A stretch of 37,774 bases of DNA from SAR116 cluster bacterium AG-337-N21. Its GTDB lineage: Bacteria > Pseudomonadota > Alphaproteobacteria > Puniceispirillales > Marisalimonadaceae. Shown in pieces: positions 1 to 7,756 of this stretch. The DNA lies in the NCBI GenBank assembly GCA_003282145.1, contig QBZZ01000022.1:1-37774 (forward strand), in the 5' to 3' direction. The notes beneath the pieces are model-generated. The model was not told where the DNA came from. It searched no databases and was given only the letters and a program-made list of their open reading frames with translations. Numbering within the stretch: position 1 is the stretch's first letter; each line of letters opens with the position of its first letter. A program made the position numbers and the translations under genes.

Positions 1-1
1 T

Positions 2-817
2 GATAGCGAAAATGAAATGGAAGCTTCTGGCAATGTGGTGTCTAAAATAACTGCTAGTTTCATAGAAAATAAAAAAAAAACAGATTTAAAAGAACTAATT
101 GATTCTAATTTACAAAAAAGGATACACTCAGCTGTTTTGAAAATAGCTAAATCAATTAAACATAAAAGATCAAGACGATTAATAGTAGATAGAAAAGGTG
201 TTAAATTAGACTTAAGGAAAATTGTAAGTAAATCATTACCCTATGAAGGTTATCCTATTAAACTGTATAAAAAAAATAAGCCTAAAAAGCCGATGAAAAT
301 AGTAAGTATATTAGATATATCGGGATCTATGAAGGTATATAGTCAGATTTTTTTAACTTTTGTTAAAGGTTTGGTAGGATTTGATCAATCTGCAGATGTA
401 TATTTGTTTCACACTAGATTGATGAGAGTTACAGAATATCTTAAGGATAATGACACTTTAAATGCCGTTAATAGGATTTCTTTACTTACAGAGGGATTTT
501 CGGGTGGTACTAAAATTGGAAAGTCATTAAAAGAATTTAATAATGTTTATTCAAAAAACCATGTTAATGGTAGAACAGTTGTTATTATTATTTCCGATGG
601 TTACGACACAGGAAGTCCAAAAATTGTTTCGCAAGAACTTGAAAAATTAAAAAAGAGAAATTGTAAAATAATCTGGCTAAATCCTCTTCTTAGATGGGAG
701 AATTATGAACCAGTTGCTGCTAGCATGAAAGAAGCATCTTCGTATTTAGATTTATTTGCGCCTTGTAGTACTATCGAAGATTTAGAAAATTTAGAAAAAG
801 AATTATGTATGATATGA
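2..817 (+). CDS. coxE: CoxE-like VWA domain protein, 5' partial
   Basis: CoxE-family protein with a von Willebrand A domain, known from aerobic CO-dehydrogenase clusters, where CoxD and CoxE act in maturing the Mo/Cu active site. The reading frame is open to the left edge with no stop, so the N-terminus is missing; the first Met is at 17. Counting from that Met, the metal-binding MIDAS motif DISGS lies at residues 100-104, with later MIDAS elements GGT and SDGYDTG. The basic region before the VWA domain is typical of CoxE. The stop overlaps the next gene (coxF) and coxG follows, the E-F-G order of the Oligotropha cox cluster. The family call is strong. That it serves a true CO dehydrogenase rather than another xanthine-dehydrogenase-family enzyme is inferred from its neighbours. 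Confidence 0.85.
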   Translation, partial: DSENEMEASGNVVSKITASFIENKKKTDLKELIDSNLQKRIHSAVLKIAKSIKHKRSRRLIVDRKGVKLDLRKIVSKSLPYEGYPIKLYKKNKPKKPMKIVSILDISGSMKVYSQIFLTFVKGLVGFDQSADVYLFHTRLMRVTEYLKDNDTLNAVNRISLLTEGFSGGTKIGKSLKEFNNVYSKNHVNGRTVVIIISDGYDTGSPKIVSQELEKLKKRNCKIIWLNPLLRWENYEPVAASMKEASSYLDLFAPCSTIEDLENLEKELCMI

Positions 818-1605
818 TAAATAATGATGAAAAATTAAATTTTGAAAATATTTTGAAAACTCTTGAAAATAAGGGATCTTCTTTTGTAATTGCTACTGTC
901 ATTAGAACTATGTCGTCAACTGCTGCAAAACCTGGCATGAAAGCGATAATATCAAACAAAGGCGAAATATTATCAGGTTGGCTTGGAGGTGGATGTGTTA
1001 CTAACGCTGTACGTAATACAGCTTTAGAAACATTAAATTTAAAAAAACCCAAATTAGTAGTGTTAAGTCCAGATGATATTAAAGAAGATTTGGATGAATT
1101 AAAAAGCAATCAAACTTTTCATAAAAAAAATTATTGTCCTAGCGAAGGTTCAATGGACATTTTTGTTGAGCCTTTTTATCCTAAATCAGAATTAATAGTT
1201 TATGGTAATACACCAATTGCAAATGAATTAGTAAAATTTGGCGAGAAATATAGCTTTAATGTAGCTCATGTTAGAAATTTTCAAGACGATAACAATAATA
1301 ATTTAAATGAATTTTCGGAGAAATTTATTGTTATAGCTACTCAGGGTAACTCAGACCTAATCGCAATAACAGAATCGTTAAAAATAAAAGCAACTTATAT
1401 CGGCCTTGTTGCAAGCAAAAAAAAATATCAAGCTTTAAAAAAGAAAATAACAGACGACGGTGTTTCGCAAGAAAAATTGAAAGATATAATTTGTCCTGCA
1501 GGAATTTTTATAAATGCAATTATGCCCGAGGAAGTAGCCTTATCAATTTTTGCGGAAATAATTGAATTAAAAAGATCTGGTAAAATTGGAAGTAAAAAAT
1601 TTTAA
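814..1605 (+). CDS. coxF: XdhC/CoxF family molybdenum-hydroxylase maturation factor
   Basis: XdhC/CoxI-family protein. Members bind molybdenum cofactor and help insert the matured cofactor into xanthine-dehydrogenase-type enzymes, including aerobic CO dehydrogenases. The N-terminal XdhC domain shows the typical segment SSTAAKPGMKAIIS followed by GWLGGGCV. A C-terminal Rossmann-like domain begins near VYGNTPIANEL. I chose the ATG at 814, which makes an ATGA overlap with the coxE stop and suggests translational coupling. An in-frame ATG nine bases upstream (805) is the alternative. At 263 residues it is a normal length for a two-domain member. Its position between coxE and coxG supports the name coxF; coxI is a related paralogue that cannot be excluded by sequence alone. 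Confidence 0.85.
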   Translation: MINNDEKLNFENILKTLENKGSSFVIATVIRTMSSTAAKPGMKAIISNKGEILSGWLGGGCVTNAVRNTALETLNLKKPKLVVLSPDDIKEDLDELKSNQTFHKKNYCPSEGSMDIFVEPFYPKSELIVYGNTPIANELVKFGEKYSFNVAHVRNFQDDNNNNLNEFSEKFIVIATQGNSDLIAITESLKIKATYIGLVASKKKYQALKKKITDDGVSQEKLKDIICPAGIFINAIMPEEVALSIFAEIIELKRSGKIGSKKF

Positions 1606-1635
1606 ATAGTTAATTTAAGTAAATCGGAGAAAATC

Positions 1636-2097
1636 ATGGAACTTAACGATGAAATTACAATACCAGCAAAATTAGAATTAGTTTATAAGTCATTAAATAA
1701 TCTTGAGGTATTAAAATCTTGTATTCCTGGTTGTGAAGAACTTATTGAAGAAGAAGATGGCAAATTATCTGCAAAGGTTATTCTAAAAATTGGCCCTATA
1801 AAAGCTAAGTTCAAGGGAAAAGTTACTTTAGATTTATCAAATGGTCCTACAAAATATTCACTTACTGGAGAAGGAGATGGTGGTGTTGCTGGATTTGCTA
1901 AAGGTGGAGCTGATGTTGAGTTGACCGAAGATGGTGATCAAACCATATTAAAGTATGTTGCTAAGAGTGAAGTCAAAGGAAAAATTGCTCAACTTGGGAG
2001 CCGTTTAATTTTAAGCACAGCTAAAAAATTATCTAAAACTTTTTTCGAAAATTTTAAAGTTTATATGGAAGGCGACAAAAAAGAGGTTCTTTCTTAG
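1636..2097 (+). CDS. coxG: CoxG family SRPBCC protein
   Basis: CO-dehydrogenase subunit G family protein, a small START/SRPBCC-fold protein found in cox clusters; in Oligotropha it is linked to membrane attachment of CO dehydrogenase. The N-terminus (MELNDEITIPA, then SLNNLEVLKSCIPGCEEL) is highly typical of the family, as is the central GKVTLDL stretch. It is 153 residues with no hydrophobic C-terminal extension, so only the SRPBCC domain is present. A clear GGAGA ribosome site lies at 1626-1630, five bases before the ATG. It follows coxF by 30 bases and is the last gene of this operon; no strong terminator hairpin follows. Confidence 0.88.
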   Translation: MELNDEITIPAKLELVYKSLNNLEVLKSCIPGCEELIEEEDGKLSAKVILKIGPIKAKFKGKVTLDLSNGPTKYSLTGEGDGGVAGFAKGGADVELTEDGDQTILKYVAKSEVKGKIAQLGSRLILSTAKKLSKTFFENFKVYMEGDKKEVLS

Positions 2098-2250
2098 TTA
2101 ATTATTTTTTTTTGAATTATAATTTTAGAGGCTAATTAGATTATATACTTCTTAATAATACTAGTATATTTATCAATTGGTTAGGTATTGTGATTAGGGT
2201 GAAATAGCGAAATATAATAAAAACTAAAAGCAAAGTTTCAGAGATTTTCA

Positions 2251-2802
2251 ATGAAAATTAACAATTCTAATTTGGAAAAAGAGTTACCCTTCACATCTAA
2301 AAATTTAATTAAAATATTAGATGATTGGAAAATTATTTATAAAAGCTATTCTCATGAACCAGTTATGACTGTTAAAGAAGCCAAATTCGTCCAAGAAAAA
2401 ATTTTTGGTTTAGACGATAGTAACGGGCATATTAAAAACCTTTATTTAAGAGATAAAAGAAAAAACAATATATTATTAGTTGCTCATCAAGATGCCTCAA
2501 TAGATTTAAAGTTGTTAGCCAAAATAATTAAAATGGAGCGCTTAAGTTTTGGTTCCCCCAATAAATTATTTGAAAACTTGGGAGTTTTACCAGGAGCTGT
2601 TTCTCCATTTGCAATGATAAATGGTGCAAAAAAAGGTGTGTCTTTATTTTTGGACAATAATCTGAAGTCATTTAGTAAAATTTACGCACATCCATTAGAA
2701 AATGACAAAACTTTAAAAATATCAATTAAACAGTTAGAAAATTTTTTTGAAAAAATATCAGTCATCCCGAATTGGATTGACCTTGACCCTATTGATAATT
2801 AA
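2251..2802 (+). CDS. prdX: prolyl-tRNA deacylase, YbaK/ProX family
   Basis: Free-standing editing enzyme of the YbaK/ProX superfamily, which hydrolyses mischarged aminoacyl-tRNA(Pro), typically Ala-tRNA(Pro), in the cytoplasm. Visible signatures are the SHEPVMTVKEA segment (residues 33-44), the GHIKNLYLRDK block with the conserved lysine at residue 62, and GVLPGAVSPF at 111-120. The 183-residue length fits the single-domain form. It stands alone, 153 bases after coxG and 56 bases before soxS, with only a weak ribosome site (GAG at 2241-2243). It looks like a housekeeping gene sitting between two energy-metabolism operons. The 153-base upstream gap holds no structure I would call. YbaK-type Cys-tRNA(Pro) deacylase is the less likely alternative. 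Confidence 0.85.
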   Translation: MKINNSNLEKELPFTSKNLIKILDDWKIIYKSYSHEPVMTVKEAKFVQEKIFGLDDSNGHIKNLYLRDKRKNNILLVAHQDASIDLKLLAKIIKMERLSFGSPNKLFENLGVLPGAVSPFAMINGAKKGVSLFLDNNLKSFSKIYAHPLENDKTLKISIKQLENFFEKISVIPNWIDLDPIDN

Positions 2803-2858
2803 AAAACATATTATCAAAAATTATTGACATATCCTTTTTCATAAAACAAATTCTTTAA

Positions 2859-3239
2859 ATGAAAACTATACTTTTTTCAAAAAAATATATTCATACATCT
2901 ATTATTGTTTTCTTTATCTTTATAACATCAATGTTTCAATCTGTTGACGCTAAAGACAACTCTTTATTGATAATGATAACAGACAAAAATTGCTTATATT
3001 GCATTGTGTGGGAAAAACAGATTGGTAAAATATATCCAAAGACTGAAATAGCAAAAAAATTTCCATTACATAGAATAGAAGTTAAAAATTTTGTTAATTA
3101 TACTAAATATGATTTAAAAAAAACAAATATAACCCCAACATTTATTTTTATAAAAAATGATAATGAAACAGGTCGTATTGAGGGATATACAAATCCAGAA
3201 ATGTTTTGGTGGCAAGTTGACGAAATTATTGATAACTAA
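2859..3239 (+). CDS. soxS: SoxS-like periplasmic thioredoxin
   Basis: Small exported thioredoxin-fold protein. Residues 1-31 form a signal peptide or N-terminal membrane anchor ending near SVDA. The redox motif CLYC is at residues 45-48, followed by the ITPTFIF cis-proline region usual for thioredoxin folds. In Paracoccus-type sox clusters, SoxS is a periplasmic thioredoxin that keeps the SoxY carrier cysteine active. The location 36 bases upstream of soxY strongly supports that role here. The usual electron-delivery partners SoxV and SoxW are not in the window. The TTGACA at 2824-2829 has no convincing -10 partner, and no obvious ribosome site precedes the ATG, so the start is moderately certain. 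Confidence 0.78.
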   Translation: MKTILFSKKYIHTSIIVFFIFITSMFQSVDAKDNSLLIMITDKNCLYCIVWEKQIGKIYPKTEIAKKFPLHRIEVKNFVNYTKYDLKKTNITPTFIFIKNDNETGRIEGYTNPEMFWWQVDEIIDN

Positions 3240-3265
3240 TACAATTAATAAATTAAATGTTTATT

Positions 3266-3270
3266 GGAGA
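3266..3270 (+). promoter_or_regulatory. ribosome binding site fixing the soxY start
   Basis: GGAGA five bases before the ATG at 3276. The longest reading frame would start at a TTG (3264) that overlaps this site, so the ATG at 3276 is the better start; it also places the twin-arginine motif near the N-terminus. Confidence 0.7.
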
Positions 3271-3275
3271 TATTA

Positions 3276-3740
3276 ATGAAGCAAATTAAGATGAAAATAA
3301 TATCTAGAAGAAATGTTTTGTATTTATTGGGCGGAGCTACCGGCTCAGTATTATTTTCAAAATATTCACTGTCCAAACCTAACCTAGCTTTAAATAAAAT
3401 TAACGAAATAAGTAAAAATGCCAAAGTTAATGAAGTTGATCTTTTCCTTGATGTACCAGAAATTGCAGAGAATGGAAATCAGGTCAAAGTAAGTTTTGAT
3501 ATTGAAAGTCCAATGACAGAAGAAGATTTCGTTAAAACTGTTTACATATTAGCTGACGGAAATCCCGCACCAAATGTAGCTAAATTTTCTTTTACAACAG
3601 ATATGGGAGCGTGCTCCGCTACAACAAGAATGAGATTATCTAAAACTCAAAATATTTACTTATTAGCAGAATATAATAACGGTAATTTTGCCATGACAAA
3701 ATCAAAAGTAAAAGTTACTATTGGTGGTTGTGGCGGTTAA
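3276..3740 (+). CDS. soxY: SoxY sulfur carrier protein
   Basis: SoxY is the periplasmic carrier on which sulfur intermediates of thiosulfate oxidation are covalently held. The defining feature is the C-terminal swinging arm GGCGG at the very end, with the carrier cysteine at residue 152 of 154. The N-terminus carries a twin-arginine signal (SRRNVLYLLGG), expected because SoxYZ is exported folded by the Tat system. The core (VSFDIESPMTEEDFV and ADGNPAP) matches the SoxY immunoglobulin-like domain. soxZ begins 15 bases downstream, as is usual for the SoxYZ heterodimer. The start is chosen from the ribosome site at 3266-3270. Confidence 0.95.
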   Translation: MKQIKMKIISRRNVLYLLGGATGSVLFSKYSLSKPNLALNKINEISKNAKVNEVDLFLDVPEIAENGNQVKVSFDIESPMTEEDFVKTVYILADGNPAPNVAKFSFTTDMGACSATTRMRLSKTQNIYLLAEYNNGNFAMTKSKVKVTIGGCGG

Positions 3741-3743
3741 GAA

Positions 3744-3749
3744 GGGAGG
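3744..3749 (+). promoter_or_regulatory. strong ribosome binding site of soxZ
   Basis: GGGAGG six bases before ATG 3756. The overlapping GTG at 3753 would have a three-base spacing and is less likely to be the start. This is one of the strongest Shine-Dalgarno sequences in the window. Confidence 0.7.
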
Positions 3750-3755
3750 CTTGTG

Positions 3756-4082
3756 ATGTCAAAAATAAAACCAAGAGGAAAAGTTCCTAAAACAGCTTCA
3801 GTTGATGAAATAATTGAAATAAAAACACTTATTAGGCACCCAATGCATAGTGGTCGAATGAAGGACAAAGATGGAAAAAAAATTCCAAAAAGAATTATTA
3901 ATAAATTTTTAGTAAAATTTAATGGAAAGCAAGTTTTTGGTATGGATTTAGAGCCATCAATTTCTACTAATCCTTACATAGCATTTCCGTTTAAAGCAAA
4001 AAAAACTGGAACATTTGATTTTGAATGGACAGATGATAATGGAGATAAATATAATATGTCCAGAAAAATGACTGTATCTTAA
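3756..4082 (+). CDS. soxZ: SoxZ sulfur carrier subunit
   Basis: SoxZ is the partner of SoxY in the periplasmic SoxYZ carrier complex. The 108-residue protein shows the typical N-terminal KIKPRGKVPKTASVDEIIEIK and the conserved LIRHPMHSGRMKD block, then a beta-sandwich ending in FEWTDDNGDKY. It has no signal peptide, as expected, because SoxZ is co-exported with SoxY through the Tat pathway. It lies between soxY (15-base gap) and soxC (15-base gap) in the same operon. Start at the ATG (3756) rather than the GTG one codon upstream. Confidence 0.95.
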   Translation: MSKIKPRGKVPKTASVDEIIEIKTLIRHPMHSGRMKDKDGKKIPKRIINKFLVKFNGKQVFGMDLEPSISTNPYIAFPFKAKKTGTFDFEWTDDNGDKYNMSRKMTVS

Positions 4083-4097
4083 CTTTTAGGTATTACT

Positions 4098-5378
4098 TTG
4101 AAGAAAAATAAAAAAAATCAAAGTTTAAAACTTAATAGAAGAGAGCTCTTATTTGGCTCAGCCTCTTTAGGAGCTATGGCGGCTGCATCCAATTCAGTTT
4201 TTGCTCAAGAAGTTTCCTCAAATAACTTACCACCTAATGTACCTGAGTGGACTGGTGAGCTTGGAGACGGTGTAGATGTTAATCCTTATGGAATGCCATC
4301 ACAGTTTGAAGAAAATGTCGTCCGTAGAAATGTAGAATGGTTAACTGCAAGTAGTCAGTCTTCAGTGAATTTTACTCCTATTCAAGATTTAGAGGGCATA
4401 GTTACTCCTAATGGGTTGTGTTTTGAAAGGCATCATGGAGGCGTTTCAATAATAAATCCTAAAGATTATCGTCTCATGATTAATGGTTTAGTTGACAGAG
4501 AAATGATTTTCACTTTGGATGATCTAAAAAGATTTCCACAAACAAATAAATTTTACTTTTTAGAGTGTGCCGCTAATGGTGGTATGGAATGGAAAGGCTC
4601 TCAGTTAAATGGATGTCAATATACTTTTGGCATGGTTCATAATGTCCAATACACTGGGGTTAAATTATCAGATTTAATTCTAGAGACTGGTTTAAAGCCA
4701 AAAGCAAAATGGGTTTTAGCTGAAGGGAGTGATTCTTCTGGTATGACAAGGTCTATACCAATTGAAAAATTACTTGATGACTGCATGATAGCTTGGGCTA
4801 TGAATGGAGAAGCTTTGAGATCAGAACAAGGCTATCCAGCGAGGCTTGTCGTACCAGGCTGGGAAGGTAATATGTGGGTGAAGTGGTTAAGAAGGCTTGA
4901 ATTTGGAGATATGCCTTATATGACACGTGAAGAAACTTCAAAATACACTGATTTGCTACCTGAAGGAAACGCACGAATGTTCACTTGGGTTATGGATGCT
5001 AAATCTGTAGTTACTTCTCCTAGTCCTGAAAAACCAATTTTGAATAAAGGTGTTCATCAATTAAGAGGCCTTGCTTGGTCAGGTAGAGGTAAAATTTCAC
5101 GAGTTGATGTTTCTTTGGATGGTGGAAAAAATTGGAAAACTGCAAAACTACATGAACCTGTATTGAGCAAAAGTGTAGCTCGTTTTACCTTTCCTTTTGA
5201 ATGGAATGGAGAAGAATTACTTATACAATCTAGAGCTATTGATGAAACAAATTATGTTCAACCAACCATCCAAGAGCTTCAAAAAATTAGAGGCGTTAAC
5301 TCAATTTACCACAATAATTCTATTGCAACATGGCTGGTAAATTCTGATGGTAAGGTTGATAATGTTCGACTTGGTTAA
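4098..5378 (+). CDS. soxC: SoxC sulfane dehydrogenase molybdenum subunit
   Basis: Sulfite-oxidase-family molybdoprotein that, with cytochrome SoxD, oxidises the sulfane sulfur bound to SoxY. The first residues carry a Tat signal (NRRELLFGSASLGAMAA, then VFAQ). The molybdenum-ligating cysteine is C157 in FLECAANGG. The downstream GYPARLVVPGWEG and WVKWLRRLE segments are characteristic of the fold, followed by the C-terminal dimerisation domain. At 426 residues it is full length. The start is a TTG (4098), preceded by AGG at 4088-4090. No later in-frame start would keep the twin-arginine motif, so the TTG is well supported. soxD overlaps its 3' end. Confidence 0.93.
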   Translation: MKKNKKNQSLKLNRRELLFGSASLGAMAAASNSVFAQEVSSNNLPPNVPEWTGELGDGVDVNPYGMPSQFEENVVRRNVEWLTASSQSSVNFTPIQDLEGIVTPNGLCFERHHGGVSIINPKDYRLMINGLVDREMIFTLDDLKRFPQTNKFYFLECAANGGMEWKGSQLNGCQYTFGMVHNVQYTGVKLSDLILETGLKPKAKWVLAEGSDSSGMTRSIPIEKLLDDCMIAWAMNGEALRSEQGYPARLVVPGWEGNMWVKWLRRLEFGDMPYMTREETSKYTDLLPEGNARMFTWVMDAKSVVTSPSPEKPILNKGVHQLRGLAWSGRGKISRVDVSLDGGKNWKTAKLHEPVLSKSVARFTFPFEWNGEELLIQSRAIDETNYVQPTIQELQKIRGVNSIYHNNSIATWLVNSDGKVDNVRLG

Positions 5379-6006
5379 ACACTCAATATTATTTTCTTTT
5401 TTTATTTTTTTATCAAGCTTTGTAAATGCTGATGACAGAAAATTTAATTTAGGAAAAATAGCAACCAAAACTGAAATTGCTGGATGGAACATTGATGTTA
5501 GACCTGATGGTATGGGTGCTCCGAAAGGAAGTGGAGATGCAATAAAGGGCGAAGAAGTTTATGCAGAACAGTGTGCTGCCTGTCATGGGGATTTTGGTGA
5601 AGGTGTTGATAGATGGCCAGAGTTAGTTGGTGGTGAAGGTAGTCTTGACACTCATGATCCTGTAAAAACAACTGGAAGTTACTGGCCTTATGCATCAACA
5701 ATGTATGATTATATTTATCGTGCAATGCCTTTTGGTGTTGCGCAATCTCTAACGCATGACGAAACATATCAGATAGTTGCTTATCTTCTTTATATGAACG
5801 AGATCATAGAAGAAGATTTTGTTTTGTCGGAAAAAAATATTGGAAAAATAAAAATGCCAAACCAAAAAGGCTTTTTACTACCTGATCCAAGACCAGACAT
5901 TGCTAACACTGATGGAAAACCATGCATGAAAAATTGTAAAGTGCCAACTAAGATCATTGGAAAAGCTAGAGATATAGACGTTACACCAGAAGAAGAAAAA
6001 TCATAA
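5362..6006 (+). CDS. soxD: SoxD cytochrome c subunit, monohaem short form
   Basis: Electron-accepting cytochrome c of the SoxCD sulfane dehydrogenase. Residues 1-23 are a Sec signal peptide. One haem motif, CAACH, is at residues 71-75 and is followed by the SoxD hallmark GEGVDRWPELVGG; M122 in AMPFG is a candidate axial ligand. The C-terminus has PCMKNC, a possible disulfide. At 214 residues it is much shorter than the two-haem SoxD of Paracoccus and lacks any second CxxCH, so it is a natural single-haem form rather than a frameshifted gene: the next gene starts normally 15 bases later. I prefer ATG 5362 (TAAGG at 5351-5355) to ATG 5347. It overlaps soxC by 17 bases. Confidence 0.88.
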   Translation: MFDLVKHSILFSFFIFLSSFVNADDRKFNLGKIATKTEIAGWNIDVRPDGMGAPKGSGDAIKGEEVYAEQCAACHGDFGEGVDRWPELVGGEGSLDTHDPVKTTGSYWPYASTMYDYIYRAMPFGVAQSLTHDETYQIVAYLLYMNEIIEEDFVLSEKNIGKIKMPNQKGFLLPDPRPDIANTDGKPCMKNCKVPTKIIGKARDIDVTPEEEKS

Positions 6007-6021
6007 ATTAAAGGTTAATTA

Positions 6022-7710
6022 ATGCGTTCTAGGCGTGAATTTATCCAATTAGCATCAGTTTCAGCAATGCTATTAGCTACAAAATCTTGGAATGCTGTTG
6101 CAGCAAAGCAAAAACTCAAAACTGAAGATCTCTTAGATTTTGATGCAAAAGGACAGGTTACACTCCTACATTTAACTGATATGCATGGTCAATTAAAACC
6201 CGTATATTTTCGACCACCATCTGAAAACTTTGGTGTTGGTAAATTTGAAGGAATACCACCTCATTTAATTGGAGAAGCATTTCTAAAACATTTTGATATA
6301 TTACCAAATACACCATTAGCCTATGCTCACACTATGGTTGATTATGTTCCATTGGCAATGGAATATGGTAAGTTAGGTGGCCTAGATCATACAACAACTT
6401 TGATAAAGGCAATTCGCTCTGAAAGAGGAGATGATAAAGTACTTCTTTTGGATGGAGGTGATACATGGCAGGGATCCTACACTTCGCTTCAAACTCAAGG
6501 CGCTGACATGGTTGAAGTGATGAGAGCATTACGAACTGAAGCTATGGTTGGTCATTGGGAGTTTACATTTGGGCAAGATCGCTTAAAAGAATTAATTGAT
6601 AAATTGGGTTATCCGTTCCTAGGTGGTAACGTTTTTGATACTGAATGGGACGAGCCTGTTTTCGAAAGTACAGCCTTTTTTGAAAAAGGGGGAGTAAGTA
6701 TAGCAGTTATTGGCCAGCATTTTCCATATACTCCTATCGCAAATCCAAGTTATATGGTGAAGGGTTGGTCTTTTGGTATTAGACCTGAAGTTCTTCAAAA
6801 AAATGTAAATAAGGCTAAAAAACAAGGCGCAGAAATTGTAGTTCTTTTATCTCATAATGGTTTTGATGTTGATCAAAAGTTAGCCTCTATGATTGACGGT
6901 ATTGACGTAATTTTAACTGGTCATACTCATGATGCTATTCCTAAGGGTATAAGAATTAAAGACACACTCTTATTGTCATCTGGCTCACACGGTAAATATC
7001 TAGGAAGAATAGATCTTAAAGTAAAAAATGGAAAAGTTGTAGATACAAGTTCAAATTTAATTCCGGTTTTTTCAGATATTATCCCACCTGATCCCGACAT
7101 GACAAAACTCATTAATAAAATAAGAGCTCCATATCAAAGCGAGTGTAATAGGGTTATAGGTGAAACTGAAACCCTACTTTACAGGAGAGGTAATTTTAAT
7201 GGCAGTTGGGATGATGTTATTTGCGACACGATTATTAGAGAAAGAGATACAGAAATATCTTTAAGTCCTGGTTTTAGATGGGGCACAACCTTATTGCCAG
7301 GACAAAAAATAACAATTGATGATATTTACTCACAAACATCAATGAATTACCCGGAAGTTTATAGAATTGAAATGACGGGTAAAATGATTAAGGAAATACT
7401 TGAAGATGTTTGTGATAATATTTTTAACCCCGATCCTTTTTTTCAACAAGGTGGTGACATGGTTAGAGTAGGTGGCTTAACTTATACATGTCGCCCAAAA
7501 AATAAGATGGGAAATAGAATTAGTAATTTAAGGATTATATCATCTGACAAACCTCTTGAATCAAATAAAAACTATGTAGTAGGTGGTTGGGGTTCAGTTA
7601 ACCAAAATGTTAAAGGACCTCCAATATATAATTTGCTAGAAAATTATATTTCAGAAAAGAAAATTATAAAAAATAATAATTTAGAGGCTGTTAAAATAGT
7701 GGGTATGTGA
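6022..7710 (+). CDS. soxB: SoxB thiosulfohydrolase
   Basis: Di-manganese enzyme of the 5'-nucleotidase/calcineurin-like family that hydrolytically releases sulfate from the SoxY-bound thiosulfonate in the periplasm. The N-terminus has a Tat signal (RSRREFIQLASVSAMLL). Metal-binding motifs are visible in order: TDMHG (D53, H55), LDGGDTWQGS (D147), the SoxB signature GHWEFT at 177-182, LSHNG (H278) and TGHTHD (H301, H303). The C-terminal 5'-nucleotidase domain follows. At 562 residues the length is normal. It is the last gene of the rightward sox operon, 15 bases after soxD, and its end faces the fcc genes across a hairpin. In many sox clusters soxB precedes or is next to soxC, so its place at the end is a local variation. 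Confidence 0.95.
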   Translation: MRSRREFIQLASVSAMLLATKSWNAVAAKQKLKTEDLLDFDAKGQVTLLHLTDMHGQLKPVYFRPPSENFGVGKFEGIPPHLIGEAFLKHFDILPNTPLAYAHTMVDYVPLAMEYGKLGGLDHTTTLIKAIRSERGDDKVLLLDGGDTWQGSYTSLQTQGADMVEVMRALRTEAMVGHWEFTFGQDRLKELIDKLGYPFLGGNVFDTEWDEPVFESTAFFEKGGVSIAVIGQHFPYTPIANPSYMVKGWSFGIRPEVLQKNVNKAKKQGAEIVVLLSHNGFDVDQKLASMIDGIDVILTGHTHDAIPKGIRIKDTLLLSSGSHGKYLGRIDLKVKNGKVVDTSSNLIPVFSDIIPPDPDMTKLINKIRAPYQSECNRVIGETETLLYRRGNFNGSWDDVICDTIIRERDTEISLSPGFRWGTTLLPGQKITIDDIYSQTSMNYPEVYRIEMTGKMIKEILEDVCDNIFNPDPFFQQGGDMVRVGGLTYTCRPKNKMGNRISNLRIISSDKPLESNKNYVVGGWGSVNQNVKGPPIYNLLENYISEKKIIKNNNLEAVKIVGM

Positions 7711-7712
7711 GT

Positions 7713-7745
7713 TAAGAAGGCAACCAATATGTGGTCACCTTCTTA
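7713..7745. terminator. candidate bidirectional terminator between soxB and fccB
   Basis: Hairpin in the 46-base gap between convergent operons. TAAGAAGG (7713-7720) pairs with CCTTCTTA (7738-7745), eight perfect pairs, then a 2x2 internal loop, then ACC pairing with GGT around a seven-base loop. The T-rich tail is only modest (ATTTTATT a few bases later), so efficiency is uncertain, but position and symmetry fit a shared terminator. Confidence 0.55.
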
Positions 7746-7756
7746 CTATCATTTTA

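Noticed and set aside
2824..2852. TTGACA (2824-2829) as a sox operon promoter
   Set aside because: At 16-18 base spacing the -10 candidates (such as CAAATT at 2847-2852) are poor, and the transcript would start almost at the soxS ATG.
5347..6006. SoxD as a frameshifted two-haem gene
   Set aside because: soxB begins with its own Tat signal 15 bases after the soxD stop, and no second haem motif is visible in any frame nearby.
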